A DNA stretch of 64,000 nt from the NCBI GenBank assembly GCA_023390175.1, contig JAEWDK010000014.1:18481-82480 (forward strand), in the 5' to 3' direction. This DNA comes from Bacillota bacterium. Its GTDB lineage: Bacteria; Bacillota; Clostridia; Oscillospirales; Acutalibacteraceae. The position numbers and the translations under genes were made by a program. Positions 25,241 to 34,317 of the stretch are shown piece after piece. The number at the start of each line of letters is the position of its first letter. Position 1 is the stretch's first letter. The notes under the pieces are model-generated. The model was not told the origin of the DNA. It worked only from the letters and a program-made list of their open reading frames with translations, and did no database searches.

Positions 25241-25759
25241 TTATTTCGTCGTGCCCTGCGCCGTGCGCAGCATGGAACAGCGCAAAACGGAGCCCGCCGC
25301 CTGCCCGTGGCAAATTGCCATGGCGAGCGCGTCCGCGGTATCGTCCGGCTTTGGCACTTCCTTTAAACACAGCAGCCGCCGTGTCATTTCCATTACCTGA
25401 GGTTTATGCGCCTGGCCGTAACCGGTAACGGCCATTTTCACCTGAAGCGGGGTATATTCAAACACTTCCAGCTTTGCCTTCTGCGCTGCCAAAAGAATCA
25501 CTCCCCTGGCTTCCGCCACGCCGATTGCCGTCTTTTGGTTGTTTTGGAAAAACAGCTTTTCAATGGAAACGGCGTCCGGCTTCCACTGCGCAATCACCTT
25601 CGCAACGGAATCATAAATAATTTCGAGCCGGCGGTTAAAATTTTCTTCCGCGCGGGTAACAATCGCGCCATGTTCGAGCGGCTGGTATCGCCCGCTCTTT
25701 GCGCGGATTACACCGTAGCCGATAATGGCGTAGCCGGGGTCAATTCCGAGGATTACCAT
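25241..25759 (-). CDS. ruvC: Crossover junction endodeoxyribonuclease RuvC
   Basis: 172 residues; the Holliday junction resolvase. The RNase H-like core begins ILGIDPG (catalytic Asp), continues with SIEKLFFQNN (Glu) and ends with KPDDTADALAMAICHG (two catalytic Asp). First gene of the ruvC-ruvA-(repeat)-ruvB set. The 345-base gap to the divergent PPK2 gene holds a plausible plus-strand TTGTTT/TATAAT pair (25978-26008, spacer 19) and nothing else that I can support. Confidence 0.95.
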   Translation of the reverse strand: MVILGIDPGYAIIGYGVIRAKSGRYQPLEHGAIVTRAEENFNRRLEIIYDSVAKVIAQWKPDAVSIEKLFFQNNQKTAIGVAEARGVILLAAQKAKLEVFEYTPLQVKMAVTGYGQAHKPQVMEMTRRLLCLKEVPKPDDTADALAMAICHGQAAGSVLRCSMLRTAQGTTK

Positions 25760-26104
25760 AATTTATACGCTCCTGTATTCGGTGTTTTTAAAAACGGAAC
25801 AGTCATGAATATCCGAAGTCCCCAAAACACCGTCAATTTCGCCGGAATTCACTACACCGGGCAAAAGATAAGATTCTATCATTAATATCCGTTTAATTAT
25901 ATCACAAACCATCCCAATAGGGAATACCAACAGGCCGTATTGCAAGGCTGTGTTTATGGGTAATTCTGTCAAAGTATTGTTTATTTTTATGAAAAAACAG
26001 GATATAATGATAATCATACAAACTGCGGCGCAATCCGAAAAATCCAGGCCGGATGGGGCGCCGCAAACAGACGGGATTTCTCAATTATAATACGGAGGTG
26101 TCTT

Positions 26105-27598
26105 ATGCTTGAAAAAGTAAATCTGGAGCAGACAGCAGAAAAAGAAGAATACAGAAAGCAGCTAAAGGAGTTAAAACCGGCGCTTGCCGCCCTGCAGCAG
26201 CCGATTAAGAACGCAAAGCTCCCGGTGATTGTGCTGTTTGACGGCTGGGGCGCCGCCGGAAAAGGCAGCCTGATATCAAGCCTGATTCTGAACTTTGACC
26301 CGCGCGGATTTCAGGTGCACTCCGTTTCTGTACCGGACGAGCAGGAAAAGCGCAGGCCGGTCATGTGGAAATACTGGCTTGACCTGCCGCAGCAGGGAAT
26401 TATTTCCGTGCTTGACCGCAGCTGGTACCAGGAGGTTTCCACCTCCCGGCTGGAACAGGACGTGGACGACGAAACAGCCCTGCGCCGCATCCATGATATC
26501 AATACATTTGAACGCCAGTTAACCGACGGCGGATATTTGATTATCAAATTTTTCCTGCACATCAGCCGAAAGGAGCAAAAGGAACGCTTCGACCGGCTCG
26601 GCGAATCCAAAAACACCGCATGGCGCGTAACGGAGGTTGACCGCCGCCGCAACCGCCAGTACGACAAATATTACAAGGCGTTCGACGCTATGCTGGAGCA
26701 GACCAATACCCCCTGCGCCCCCTGGCATGTGATTTCCGGCATGGACCGGCGCTGCGCCACACTTGAAGTTTACCGCACGGTGCTTGCCGACGTGAACGAA
26801 GCGCTGAAACAGCGCGAAGAAAAGGCGGCGCACCCAGCGCCCGCCGCGGGAATCATCCTGCCTGGCAACTTCAACTTTGTCCCCATGCCAAAGCTGGCGG
26901 AGGTTCCGCTCGACCAGACCATGAGCAGTGAAACGTACAAAAAGCAGCTTGATAAGCTGCAGGAACAACTCAGCGAACTTCACGGCAAACTCTACCGCAA
27001 AAAGGTTCCGGTCATTATCGCCTATGAAGGCTGGGACGCGGCGGGCAAGGGCGGAAATATCCGCCGGGTTGCGGAAGCGCTCGACCCGCGCGGATACGAG
27101 GTGGTTCCGGTTGCCGCGCCCAGCCGGGAAGAAGCCGAGCGGCACTATTTGTGGCGCTTTTGGCGCAGGCTGCCAAAGGACGGCCATATTGCGGTTTTCG
27201 ACCGCACATGGTACGGCCGCGTGATGGTGGAACGCATTGAGGGCTTTTGCGCCGCCGGGGACTGGCAGCGGGCTTACCGTGAAATCAATGAATTCGAGCG
27301 CCAGCTTTTCGACTGGGGTGCAGTCGTCATCAAGTTTTGGCTGCATATCGACAAGGACGAACAGTTAAAGCGCTTCAACGACCGACAGAATACGCCGTCG
27401 AAGCAATGGAAAATTACCGATGAGGACTGGCGCAACCGCGAAAAGTGGGATCAGTATGAAATTGCGGTCAACGATATGCTGCAGTACACCTCCACTGACT
27501 TCGCGCCGTGGCATATTATTGCGTCGCAGGATAAAAAGTACGGGCGCATTCAAACGCTTCAGATTATTACGGACGCGATTGAGAAACGGTTTGACTAA
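26105..27598 (+). CDS. Two-domain PPK2, polyphosphate:AMP phosphotransferase type
   Basis: A 497-residue tandem PPK2 kinase using polyphosphate as phosphoryl donor. Both halves carry P-loop-like and lid motifs: FDGWGAAGKGS...DPRGF...DRSWYQEV and YEGWDAAGKGG...DPRGY...DRTWYGRV. In the PPK2 scheme the fused two-domain class phosphorylates AMP to ADP; one half is usually degenerate, here probably the first. Monocistronic, with GGAGG upstream and a terminator at 27617. It may help regenerate ADP from polyphosphate in energy limitation. Confidence 0.88.
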   Translation: MLEKVNLEQTAEKEEYRKQLKELKPALAALQQPIKNAKLPVIVLFDGWGAAGKGSLISSLILNFDPRGFQVHSVSVPDEQEKRRPVMWKYWLDLPQQGIISVLDRSWYQEVSTSRLEQDVDDETALRRIHDINTFERQLTDGGYLIIKFFLHISRKEQKERFDRLGESKNTAWRVTEVDRRRNRQYDKYYKAFDAMLEQTNTPCAPWHVISGMDRRCATLEVYRTVLADVNEALKQREEKAAHPAPAAGIILPGNFNFVPMPKLAEVPLDQTMSSETYKKQLDKLQEQLSELHGKLYRKKVPVIIAYEGWDAAGKGGNIRRVAEALDPRGYEVVPVAAPSREEAERHYLWRFWRRLPKDGHIAVFDRTWYGRVMVERIEGFCAAGDWQRAYREINEFERQLFDWGAVVIKFWLHIDKDEQLKRFNDRQNTPSKQWKITDEDWRNREKWDQYEIAVNDMLQYTSTDFAPWHIIASQDKKYGRIQTLQIITDAIEKRFD

Positions 27599-27616
27599 AA
27601 TGCCAGGTATAAACAG

Positions 27617-27650
27617 GAAGCAGGCTGTTCTGACACAGCCTGCTTTTCTT
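27617..27650 (+). terminator. Terminator after the PPK2 gene
   Basis: AAGCAGGCTG pairs with CAGCCTGCTT across an 8-base loop, followed by TTCTTATGTTTT. It lies between the convergent PPK2 and exporter genes. Confidence 0.7.
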
Positions 27651-28092
27651 ATGTTTTGCCTTTTGTTGTAACAATCATATGCCAAAGCCGCACGAAGGAG
27701 GACACCAGCAAAACGCCCATGGCGAGCGCGCCGGCAATTCCAAGGGTATGCAGCCCGGTTTCGAGGAACATATCCGTATTGCCGATAATGCAGTACTCCA
27801 TCGTGTAATAAATGCCGCCGCCGGGCACCATGGGCAGCAGCGCCACCAGCAAATAACCGGTCACGGGCGTTTTGTGCACCCGCGCCATGATTTCGGAATA
27901 AACGGACAGCGCAACCGTGCCGAGAAAAAACTGGAGGATATCGTTTTGAAGCGGGTTCCACAGCAGGTACACAAACCAGCCGATTGCGCCGCCGAGGGAA
28001 GCAAACAAAAGCATTTTCCCCCTGATGTTAAATGCGATGGAAAACGCGGCGCACGCGGCAAACGCGTAAAGGCAGGGTAAAAAATAGCTCAT
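27649..28092 (-). CDS. ThrE-family exporter, small (C-terminal-type) subunit
   Basis: 147 residues with four to five membrane helices, matching the DUF3815/ThrE C-terminal half (LLPMVPGGGIYYTMEY motif). In other bacteria the split pair exports threonine/serine (ThrE) or, as YjjB/YjjP, succinate; the substrate here is open. The ATG at 28092 with GGGGGTG upstream is preferred over the GTG at 28107. The start codon follows the stop of the partner gene by two bases. Confidence 0.8.
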   Translation of the reverse strand: MSYFLPCLYAFAACAAFSIAFNIRGKMLLFASLGGAIGWFVYLLWNPLQNDILQFFLGTVALSVYSEIMARVHKTPVTGYLLVALLPMVPGGGIYYTMEYCIIGNTDMFLETGLHTLGIAGALAMGVLLVSSFVRLWHMIVTTKGKT

Positions 28093-28094
28093 GG

Positions 28095-28859
28095 TTACAC
28101 CCCCCAAATGGCGCGTGTCACCGTCAACGCAACGCCGGAGCCGATGGCGATTGCCGTGGCAACAAGCAGGCTTTCCGTCAGGCGGATCAGCCCCGCAATC
28201 AGGTCGCCGGCCATCAGGTCGCGCATAAAGCTGGTGATCGCAATGCCGGGTACCAGGTTCATCAAGGCGCCGATGATGATTTTATCGGCGTTCAAGCCAA
28301 AATTGTAGTGCACCGCAATCAGCGCGATAAACGCCGACGCGCCGCTTGCAAGGATGTTGGTGAAAAAAGAGTTTGCGTGGAACCGGTTCATCTGATAGCT
28401 GACTACCTTAATCACCGCTCCGCAGAAAACGGCACAGACAGCGTCTGCAAAATTGCCGCCGTAAAACAGGGTGAATGAAAACGCAACAAGCGAGAACGCA
28501 AGCACCTGCTGCAAAAAGCTGTAGTTGGGGCGGCTGTCAATGCGCTGCAGCTCCTGCTTAATCGTTTTAAAATCGGGAACATCCCGGCAAATGCGGCGGC
28601 AAAGGTCGTTGACCCGGTCCACCTTATCCAAATTGGTACTGCGTGAATACAGCCGCTTAATCTTTGTAATGGGGCGGCCCTCCCCCGTACTGATGGTAAC
28701 ATAAATGCAGGTCGGAATGGCAAAAATCTCGCCGGTGTCCACCGCGTAAGCCTGAAAAATGCGCTGCATGGATTCCTCCACACGGTAAATTTCGGCACCG
28801 TTGGCCAGCAGCATATACCCGACATCCGTTGCCGTATTAATCAGATCTTCATAATTCAT
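28095..28859 (-). CDS. ThrE-family exporter, large (DUF1212) subunit
   Basis: 254 residues. The N-terminal cytoplasmic hydrolase-like domain (GYMLLANGAEIYRVEESM, then IPTCIYVTIS) belongs to DUF1212, followed by about five membrane helices with the GALMNLVPGIAITS motif. Together with the small subunit it rebuilds one ThrE-like exporter. ATG at 28859, GGGTG 7-8 bases upstream; the TTG at 28868 is not supported. Confidence 0.82.
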   Translation of the reverse strand: MNYEDLINTATDVGYMLLANGAEIYRVEESMQRIFQAYAVDTGEIFAIPTCIYVTISTGEGRPITKIKRLYSRSTNLDKVDRVNDLCRRICRDVPDFKTIKQELQRIDSRPNYSFLQQVLAFSLVAFSFTLFYGGNFADAVCAVFCGAVIKVVSYQMNRFHANSFFTNILASGASAFIALIAVHYNFGLNADKIIIGALMNLVPGIAITSFMRDLMAGDLIAGLIRLTESLLVATAIAIGSGVALTVTRAIWGV

Positions 28860-29237
28860 CTGCAACACCCTTTTAAAAATTTCCGCGTTACCATAAAACT
28901 GCCGAGTGCTGACGTTCCCTTCCCATTATAGAGAAAAACACGCAGCATTATTCCGCCAATGTCTGTTCAGCGCACTTTTGGCCTGCACAGGCATTCAGAC
29001 ACCGAATCTTCCCCTGCTTATAAGTAAATTTATTATACTATAATTCGCAAAGATATTCATCCCTCAGTCAAATATTCCCGGCGGATTTTCTTTATTTTTC
29101 CGCCTCCGTGCCGCTGCCGAAAAAATTTTTGAAAAGTATATTTTACCCCCGGAAGCAAAAAATGTAATCAGAACTGATTTTGAATTCTGTGAAAAAAACA
29201 TATGATAACAGCAAAAAACGACATATAATATTTTTTC

Positions 29238-29266
29238 TTGATTAAATAGACCGTTTTCGGTATAAT
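29238..29266 (+). promoter_or_regulatory. Sigma-A promoter of the carboxynorspermidine operon
   Basis: TTGATT (29238-29243), a 17-base spacer and a perfect TATAAT (29261-29266), 37 bases before the start codon. The remaining divergent gap 28860-29237 is AT-rich and shows no ORF with a ribosome site. Confidence 0.75.
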
Positions 29267-29302
29267 CGCTTTAGAAAATGAAATTAAACGGAGGTATTCA
29301 TT

Positions 29303-30502
29303 ATGGGAAAAGCTTTAATCATCGGCGCAGGCGGCGTTGCAAGCGTCGTAGTTCATAAATGCTGCCAGAACTCAGAAGTTTTTGAGGAAATTTGCATTGC
29401 GAGCCGAACCGTTTCAAAATGCGACGCGCTCAAAGCCAAGCTGGACGGCGGCCGTACGAAAATTCAAACCGCACAGGTTGATGCCGACAACACGGACGAA
29501 CTGATTGCCCTGATTCAGAAATTCCAGCCGGATATTGTAATCAATGTGGCGCTCCCCTATCAGGATTTAACCATCATGGACGCCTGCCTTGCGACGGGCG
29601 TGGACTATGTGGACACAGCCAATTACGAGCCGCTGGACACCGCCAAATTCGAGTACAAATGGCAGTGGGCCTACCGCGAAAAGTTTAAGGAGGCGGGCAT
29701 CACCGCGCTGCTGGGAAGCGGCTTTGACCCCGGCGTGACCGGTGTTTTCTCCGCGTATGCGCAAAAGCATTATTTCGACGAAATCAACTATATCGATATT
29801 TTAGATGCAAATGCGGGCGACCACGGCTACCCGTTCGCCACCAATTTCAACCCCGAAATCAACATCCGTGAAGTTACAGCAAAGGGCAGCTACATTGAAG
29901 ACGGCAAGTGGGTTGAAACAGAGCCGCTCGAAGTCAAGCGTGTTTACGATTTCCCGGAAATCGGCGAAAAGGACATTTACCTTCTGCACCACGAGGAGCT
30001 GGAGTCCCTTGCGCTGAACATCAGGGGAATCAAACGCATCCGCTTTTGGATGACTTTTTCGCAGAATTACCTGACGCATCTGAAAGTGCTTGAAAATGTC
30101 GGTATGACCTCGATTCACCCGATCAATTACGAAGGCAAGCAGATTGTGCCACTGCAGTTTTTAAAGGCTGTTCTGCCCGACCCCGCTTCTCTGGGCCCCA
30201 GAACAAAGGGCAAAACAAACATCGGCTGTATTTTCCAAGGCGTAAAAGACAGCAAACCCAAAACGTATTATGTATATAATGTAAGTGTGCATGAAAAGTG
30301 CTACGAGGAAGTCGGCTCACAGGCAATTTCCTACACCACCGGTGTTCCCGCCATGATTGGCGCAATGATGGTGATGACGGGCAAATGGAAGCGCCCCGGC
30401 GTAAACAATATTGAGGAGTTCGACCCGGATCCGTTTATGGAAGCGCTGAACAAATTCGGCCTGCCATGGCAGGAAAGCTTTTCACCGGACCTGGTTGACT
30501 GA
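29303..30502 (+). CDS. Carboxynorspermidine synthase (saccharopine dehydrogenase family)
   Basis: 399 residues; NADPH-dependent condensation of aspartate semialdehyde with a diamine (diaminopropane or putrescine) to carboxy(nor)spermidine. The N-terminus is a Rossmann fold (ALIIGAGGVASVVVHKC), followed by NVALPYQDLTIMDACL and GFDPGVTGVFSAYA, typical of the lysine-1-type dehydrogenases in this branch. Pairing with nspC ten bases downstream identifies the pathway better than sequence alone. GGAGG lies upstream. Confidence 0.88.
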   Translation: MGKALIIGAGGVASVVVHKCCQNSEVFEEICIASRTVSKCDALKAKLDGGRTKIQTAQVDADNTDELIALIQKFQPDIVINVALPYQDLTIMDACLATGVDYVDTANYEPLDTAKFEYKWQWAYREKFKEAGITALLGSGFDPGVTGVFSAYAQKHYFDEINYIDILDANAGDHGYPFATNFNPEINIREVTAKGSYIEDGKWVETEPLEVKRVYDFPEIGEKDIYLLHHEELESLALNIRGIKRIRFWMTFSQNYLTHLKVLENVGMTSIHPINYEGKQIVPLQFLKAVLPDPASLGPRTKGKTNIGCIFQGVKDSKPKTYYVYNVSVHEKCYEEVGSQAISYTTGVPAMIGAMMVMTGKWKRPGVNNIEEFDPDPFMEALNKFGLPWQESFSPDLVD

Positions 30503-30512
30503 GGGAAAACGG

Positions 30513-31652
30513 ATGGACATTGATTTCAGCACCGCTCCCTCCCCCTGCTACGTGGTTGATGAAAGACTGCTCACGAAAAATCTGGAGCTGCTCCGCTCCA
30601 TTCAGGAGCGGACAGGCTGCCGCATTCTGCTGGCCCAAAAAGCGTTTTCCATGTTTTCCGTGTACCCGCTGGTCGGCAAGTACCTAAGCGGCGTGACGGC
30701 AAGCTCCCTGTTTGAAGCAAGGCTTGGCTTTGAGGAAATGGGAAAGGAAGTGCACATTTATGCGCCCGCTTACTCCGAGGAAAGCTTTGACGAGCTTTTA
30801 CACTACTGCGACCACATTGTGTTTAACTCGTTCCATCAGTGGAAGCAATTCAAGGCTAAGGTCAAAGGCGTAACCGGGAAAAAAGTTGAATGCGGAATCC
30901 GCGTAAACCCCGAATACTCCGAAATTGAAACTCCGATTTACGACCCGTGCTTTGCAAATTCAAGGCTTGGCGTGACATTGAAAAATTTTAACCCGGAGGA
31001 GCTGGACGGCATTGACGGCCTGCACTTCCACACCATGTGCGAACAGAATTCGGACACGCTGGAGCGCACCGTTAAAGTGGTGGACGAAAAATTCGGCCCG
31101 TACCTGAAGCAGATGAAATGGATCAATTTCGGCGGCGGGCATCACATTACCCGGCCGGATTACGACGTGGAAGCCCTTGTCCGCTCCATCCTTTTTATGA
31201 AGGACAAATACGGCATTGACGTCTACTTGGAACCGGGCGAGGCGGTTGCGCTGAACACCGGGTTCCTTGTGAGCACCGTGCTCGACATTGTGGAAAACGG
31301 AATGCAGATTGTTATTTTGGACACGTCCGCTGCGTGCCACATGCCCGACGTGCTTGAAATGCCCTACCGCCCCAACATTATCGGCGCGGGGCAGCCGGGG
31401 GAGTTCCCCTGCACTTACCGGCTCGGCGGCCCAACCTGCCTTGCCGGGGATGTCATCGGCGATTACTCTTTTCCACAGCCGCTGAAGCCGGGCGACCGGA
31501 TTGTTTTTTGCGACATGGCACATTACACCATGGTGAAAAACAACACGTTCAACGGGGTGAACCTGCCCTCCATTGCTCTTTATAATGAACAGGAAGGGAT
31601 TCGGGTAATCCGTAAGTTCGGCTATGAGGATTTTCGCTCGCGCCTGTCGTAA
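30513..31652 (+). CDS. nspC: Carboxynorspermidine decarboxylase NspC
   Basis: 379 residues; a PLP enzyme of the alanine-racemase-fold decarboxylases that yields norspermidine or spermidine. The Schiff-base lysine is in LLAQKAFSMF, the glycine-rich phosphate site is INFGGGHH, and the dimer-interface region carries YLEPGEAV and DTSAACHMPD. The ATG at 30513 has GAGGG about seven bases upstream; an upstream frame from 30495 overlaps the synthase. With its partner it forms the spermidine route that bypasses decarboxylated SAM, common in gut Clostridia. Confidence 0.92.
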   Translation: MDIDFSTAPSPCYVVDERLLTKNLELLRSIQERTGCRILLAQKAFSMFSVYPLVGKYLSGVTASSLFEARLGFEEMGKEVHIYAPAYSEESFDELLHYCDHIVFNSFHQWKQFKAKVKGVTGKKVECGIRVNPEYSEIETPIYDPCFANSRLGVTLKNFNPEELDGIDGLHFHTMCEQNSDTLERTVKVVDEKFGPYLKQMKWINFGGGHHITRPDYDVEALVRSILFMKDKYGIDVYLEPGEAVALNTGFLVSTVLDIVENGMQIVILDTSAACHMPDVLEMPYRPNIIGAGQPGEFPCTYRLGGPTCLAGDVIGDYSFPQPLKPGDRIVFCDMAHYTMVKNNTFNGVNLPSIALYNEQEGIRVIRKFGYEDFRSRLS

Positions 31653-31681
31653 TTCACCCAATATAATTTATTTTATTAAGA

Positions 31682-31727
31682 AAAGCCCTTACTATTGCCG
31701 TGTCGGTAACAGTAAGGGCTTCATTTT
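31682..31727 (+). terminator. Terminator of the carboxynorspermidine operon
   Basis: AAGCCCTTACT (31683-31693) pairs with AGTAAGGGCTT (31711-31721) with an inner TTGCCG/CGGTAA stem, then CATTTTTTA. It lies between convergent genes and could serve both. Confidence 0.75.
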
Positions 31728-31746
31728 TTAATTTCTTGTTTGTTCC

Positions 31747-32757
31747 TTATTTCCCGGCGGCAGCCAAAACACAGCTTTGGTGCTGCTGCTGATAAGCCGT
31801 ACTCGTATTGGAGTCATGGCTGATACTGTGATATAAATACAGGTCAAAGTGGCCGGTAACGTTATTGGCTGCTATAGAATCGACGGAGTGGGGCATGCCC
31901 GAAAGCGATGCGGCAAAATTGATGCCGTTGTGGAAAATCACGACCGGGCGCGGCGCCCAGGCCCATGTGGGGAACAGCTTTTTCATGGTCAGCGTGTCGA
32001 CGGCTGTCATCGGTTCCACATCGGAGTGATTGACTCCGCCAAGCATTTTAACCTTGAACTGCAGGCCTGTCTGCTTATCCGTAATTAAGAAAACGTCATT
32101 CCTCTTAATCAAATAGCGGCCGTCCAGGAACCAGTCCACCAGTTTGCCGACGCGCGCGGGGGATGTGCTTTCACCCGGCATAACCGCGTAATTTCTGGGC
32201 GCATAGCCGTTAATGGCGATTTTTTCTCCCTCGTCCAGCCATTCGCCTTCCCTCATATAGTTGTATTTCATAATGCTGGCCTGTGTTACCCCAAATTTAG
32301 AAGCAACCACGCTCAGGTAATCCCCGGCCTTGACCGTGTAGGTAACCGACGGCCAGTTCAGCACCGGCGCGGGCTTTGAAGATTGTCCCGCTGTGGGTAT
32401 GTATAATACCTGATTGGGATAAATCCCGGTGCCGGTCAGATTGTTGTAGCTTGCGATTCTATCGGCTGTTGTAGCGTATTTTTGGGAAATCAGCCACAGC
32501 GTATCGCCGCTCTTTACGGTGTATTTTACAGCAGGAGACAGGGAAAGCCTTTGACCGACGCTGATGGTGTCGGTGGTCAGGGCGTTGTACTGCTTGAGCT
32601 GTGCGACGGTTAACCCGTTTGCACCGGATATTTTCCACAGCGTGTCACCCGGCTTCACGGTATAAACCCCCGCCGCACAAGCGGACACACCAAGGCTGAC
32701 AGCCAGAATGACTGCAAGTGTTGTTGTAGAAATCATCTTTATCACAGATTTCAACAT
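31747..32757 (-). CDS. Secreted protein with three LysM repeats
   Basis: 336 residues: a signal peptide (ending SACAAG) and three LysM modules (VYTVKPGDTLWKIS, KYTVKSGDTLWLIS, TYTVKAGDYLSVVA), which bind peptidoglycan or chitin-like glycans. A C-terminal domain of about 150 residues follows that I do not recognise by name; it contains QFKVKMLGGVNHSDVEP and YLYHSISHDSNT, and resembles the tail of some spore-coat or cell-wall LysM proteins. The ATG at 32757 has GGAGGTG upstream; the frame from 32832 is rejected. A wall or spore-cortex role is inference. Confidence 0.8.
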   Translation of the reverse strand: MLKSVIKMISTTTLAVILAVSLGVSACAAGVYTVKPGDTLWKISGANGLTVAQLKQYNALTTDTISVGQRLSLSPAVKYTVKSGDTLWLISQKYATTADRIASYNNLTGTGIYPNQVLYIPTAGQSSKPAPVLNWPSVTYTVKAGDYLSVVASKFGVTQASIMKYNYMREGEWLDEGEKIAINGYAPRNYAVMPGESTSPARVGKLVDWFLDGRYLIKRNDVFLITDKQTGLQFKVKMLGGVNHSDVEPMTAVDTLTMKKLFPTWAWAPRPVVIFHNGINFAASLSGMPHSVDSIAANNVTGHFDLYLYHSISHDSNTSTAYQQQHQSCVLAAAGK

Positions 32758-32893
32758 GAAAGCACCTCCAAAAGATTTTGTAAGGAACCACTCCTGTGCC
32801 GTGCATTCAATATAGCACAAAGTTCGACCCATTTCCTTATAAAAATAATGGAAAATGCCATAATTCGTGTCTGCGGTTGGATATTTTGCAGTT

Positions 32894-32931
32894 AAAAAAA
32901 CACCGGTATCTTACTTTTTGCAAAATACCGG
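32894..32931 (-). terminator. Terminator of the GGDEF gene
   Basis: On the minus strand CCGGTAT and ATACCGG form a 7-bp stem followed by TGTTTTTTT. It lies about 135 bases after the GGDEF stop codon; the rest of 32758-33065 holds no gene. Confidence 0.6.
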
Positions 32932-33065
32932 CATTAAATATTTGATTTTTTGACTGCGAACAGGAGCTAAACGGAATCAATCGTTGTTCCGCTCAGCTTA
33001 GAATTTCGCCCCTGTTGGCTATGCCGCCAAAGAGTCTGAAATTTTGTGGCAGAGCATTTCAAACT

Positions 33066-34193
33066 TCAATCAAAAACCTGTATTTTGTTACGAAAAACTT
33101 TTGCCTTATACAAAGCCTGATCTGCACGAACAAATAATTGTGCGGCATTTATCCTATCGGAATATTCAGCAAGCCCAAAACTTGCGGTTACCTCTGGCTT
33201 AGGGTCGGCTTCAATATTCAAACGCCGCAGCTTAGCCTGAATTTGTTCACACGTATGTACCGCTTCTTCTATATCTGCATTATGAAACAACAAGCAAAAC
33301 TCATCCCCGCCATACCGGAACGGAATCGCCTTTCCGCAATTTTCCCTTAACAGCTCAGCGAACTTAATCAGGCACCTGTCCCCTGTCTGATGCCCCCAAT
33401 TATCATTGATCCTTTTAAATTCATCCACATCGATTACCGCAAATATGCATTTTTGATCCCGATTGCAGTCTTCCAGATTCATCATTGCGTCATGCAGCGC
33501 TTTCCGGTTAAATATGCCGGTCAGCTCATCCATCCTAAGCCGCTGCTGCAGCAGCAGCCCTTCTTCTTCAATCCGGATACTGGCTTTGTTCTTCTTTTGC
33601 TCATACCGAATTACAACCATGCATATTACTGAAAGAGCCAACAGAATGAACAGCGCGACAACAAAATCACTCAAACGAAATGTATTTTCAAAAATACTAC
33701 TCTTATCCGCATCCCAGAAAATAAACACTTCGGAAATAACAAGCAGACTGATACTGATCAGTGTTGTAAAAAAAGCAACACAATAATTCGCATAAATTAT
33801 CGTCAAAATAATTGCAGCTGAGAAAATATAATAAGTTGCCGTAAATGCGCTGTGAACTGTAAATAGAATAAAGCAGATCATTGCATTTACAAATGAAATT
33901 GTGTACACTTTCATTTTTTGCGGAACTTTCCTTGACCTCATGGCTGCTGTATCAATTGCGATACATATTAAATTCATGATGCTCGGCGCAACGATAAACT
34001 TTAAAATATATCTTGGAACGGTTGTCGTCAGCATATCGGAATTTACCATGACAACGCCCATGATACACTCCACCGCGAATGCAAACAGGACCATTCCGAT
34101 CGATATCCTATAATGCAAAGCCAGCCAGTCCTTATCAATCCTGGTATATTCCCGCTGTATTTCTTTCACATGCAGGCTGTCAATCTGTTCCAT
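33066..34193 (-). CDS. Membrane-bound diguanylate cyclase (GGDEF)
   Basis: 375 residues: a short cytoplasmic start, about six membrane helices (residues 30-215, a 6TM sensor-like region without a named domain), a coiled linker, and a GGDEF domain with the intact catalytic motif RYGGDEF, so c-di-GMP synthesis is expected. The inhibitory I-site RxxD is not obvious. The start at ATG 34193 has GGGAG nine bases upstream; the frame runs back to 34409 into the dehydrogenase gene and is not used. Confidence 0.85.
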   Translation of the reverse strand: MEQIDSLHVKEIQREYTRIDKDWLALHYRISIGMVLFAFAVECIMGVVMVNSDMLTTTVPRYILKFIVAPSIMNLICIAIDTAAMRSRKVPQKMKVYTISFVNAMICFILFTVHSAFTATYYIFSAAIILTIIYANYCVAFFTTLISISLLVISEVFIFWDADKSSIFENTFRLSDFVVALFILLALSVICMVVIRYEQKKNKASIRIEEEGLLLQQRLRMDELTGIFNRKALHDAMMNLEDCNRDQKCIFAVIDVDEFKRINDNWGHQTGDRCLIKFAELLRENCGKAIPFRYGGDEFCLLFHNADIEEAVHTCEQIQAKLRRLNIEADPKPEVTASFGLAEYSDRINAAQLFVRADQALYKAKVFRNKIQVFD

Positions 34194-34317
34194 TCTCATT
34201 TTCTCCCATAATACCTGAAAATACATTTGACTCGCTACAAACTCCCGTACTTTGCTGTTCGAACAGTACAGCCGCATGCCCTGTACAGATACGGCGTTCC
34301 ATATTTTACAGGCTGCT

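Noticed and set aside
26519..27346. A 275-codon minus-strand frame opposite the PPK2 gene
   Set aside because: It is the antisense shadow of conserved PPK2 coding sequence and has no family resemblance or ribosome site.
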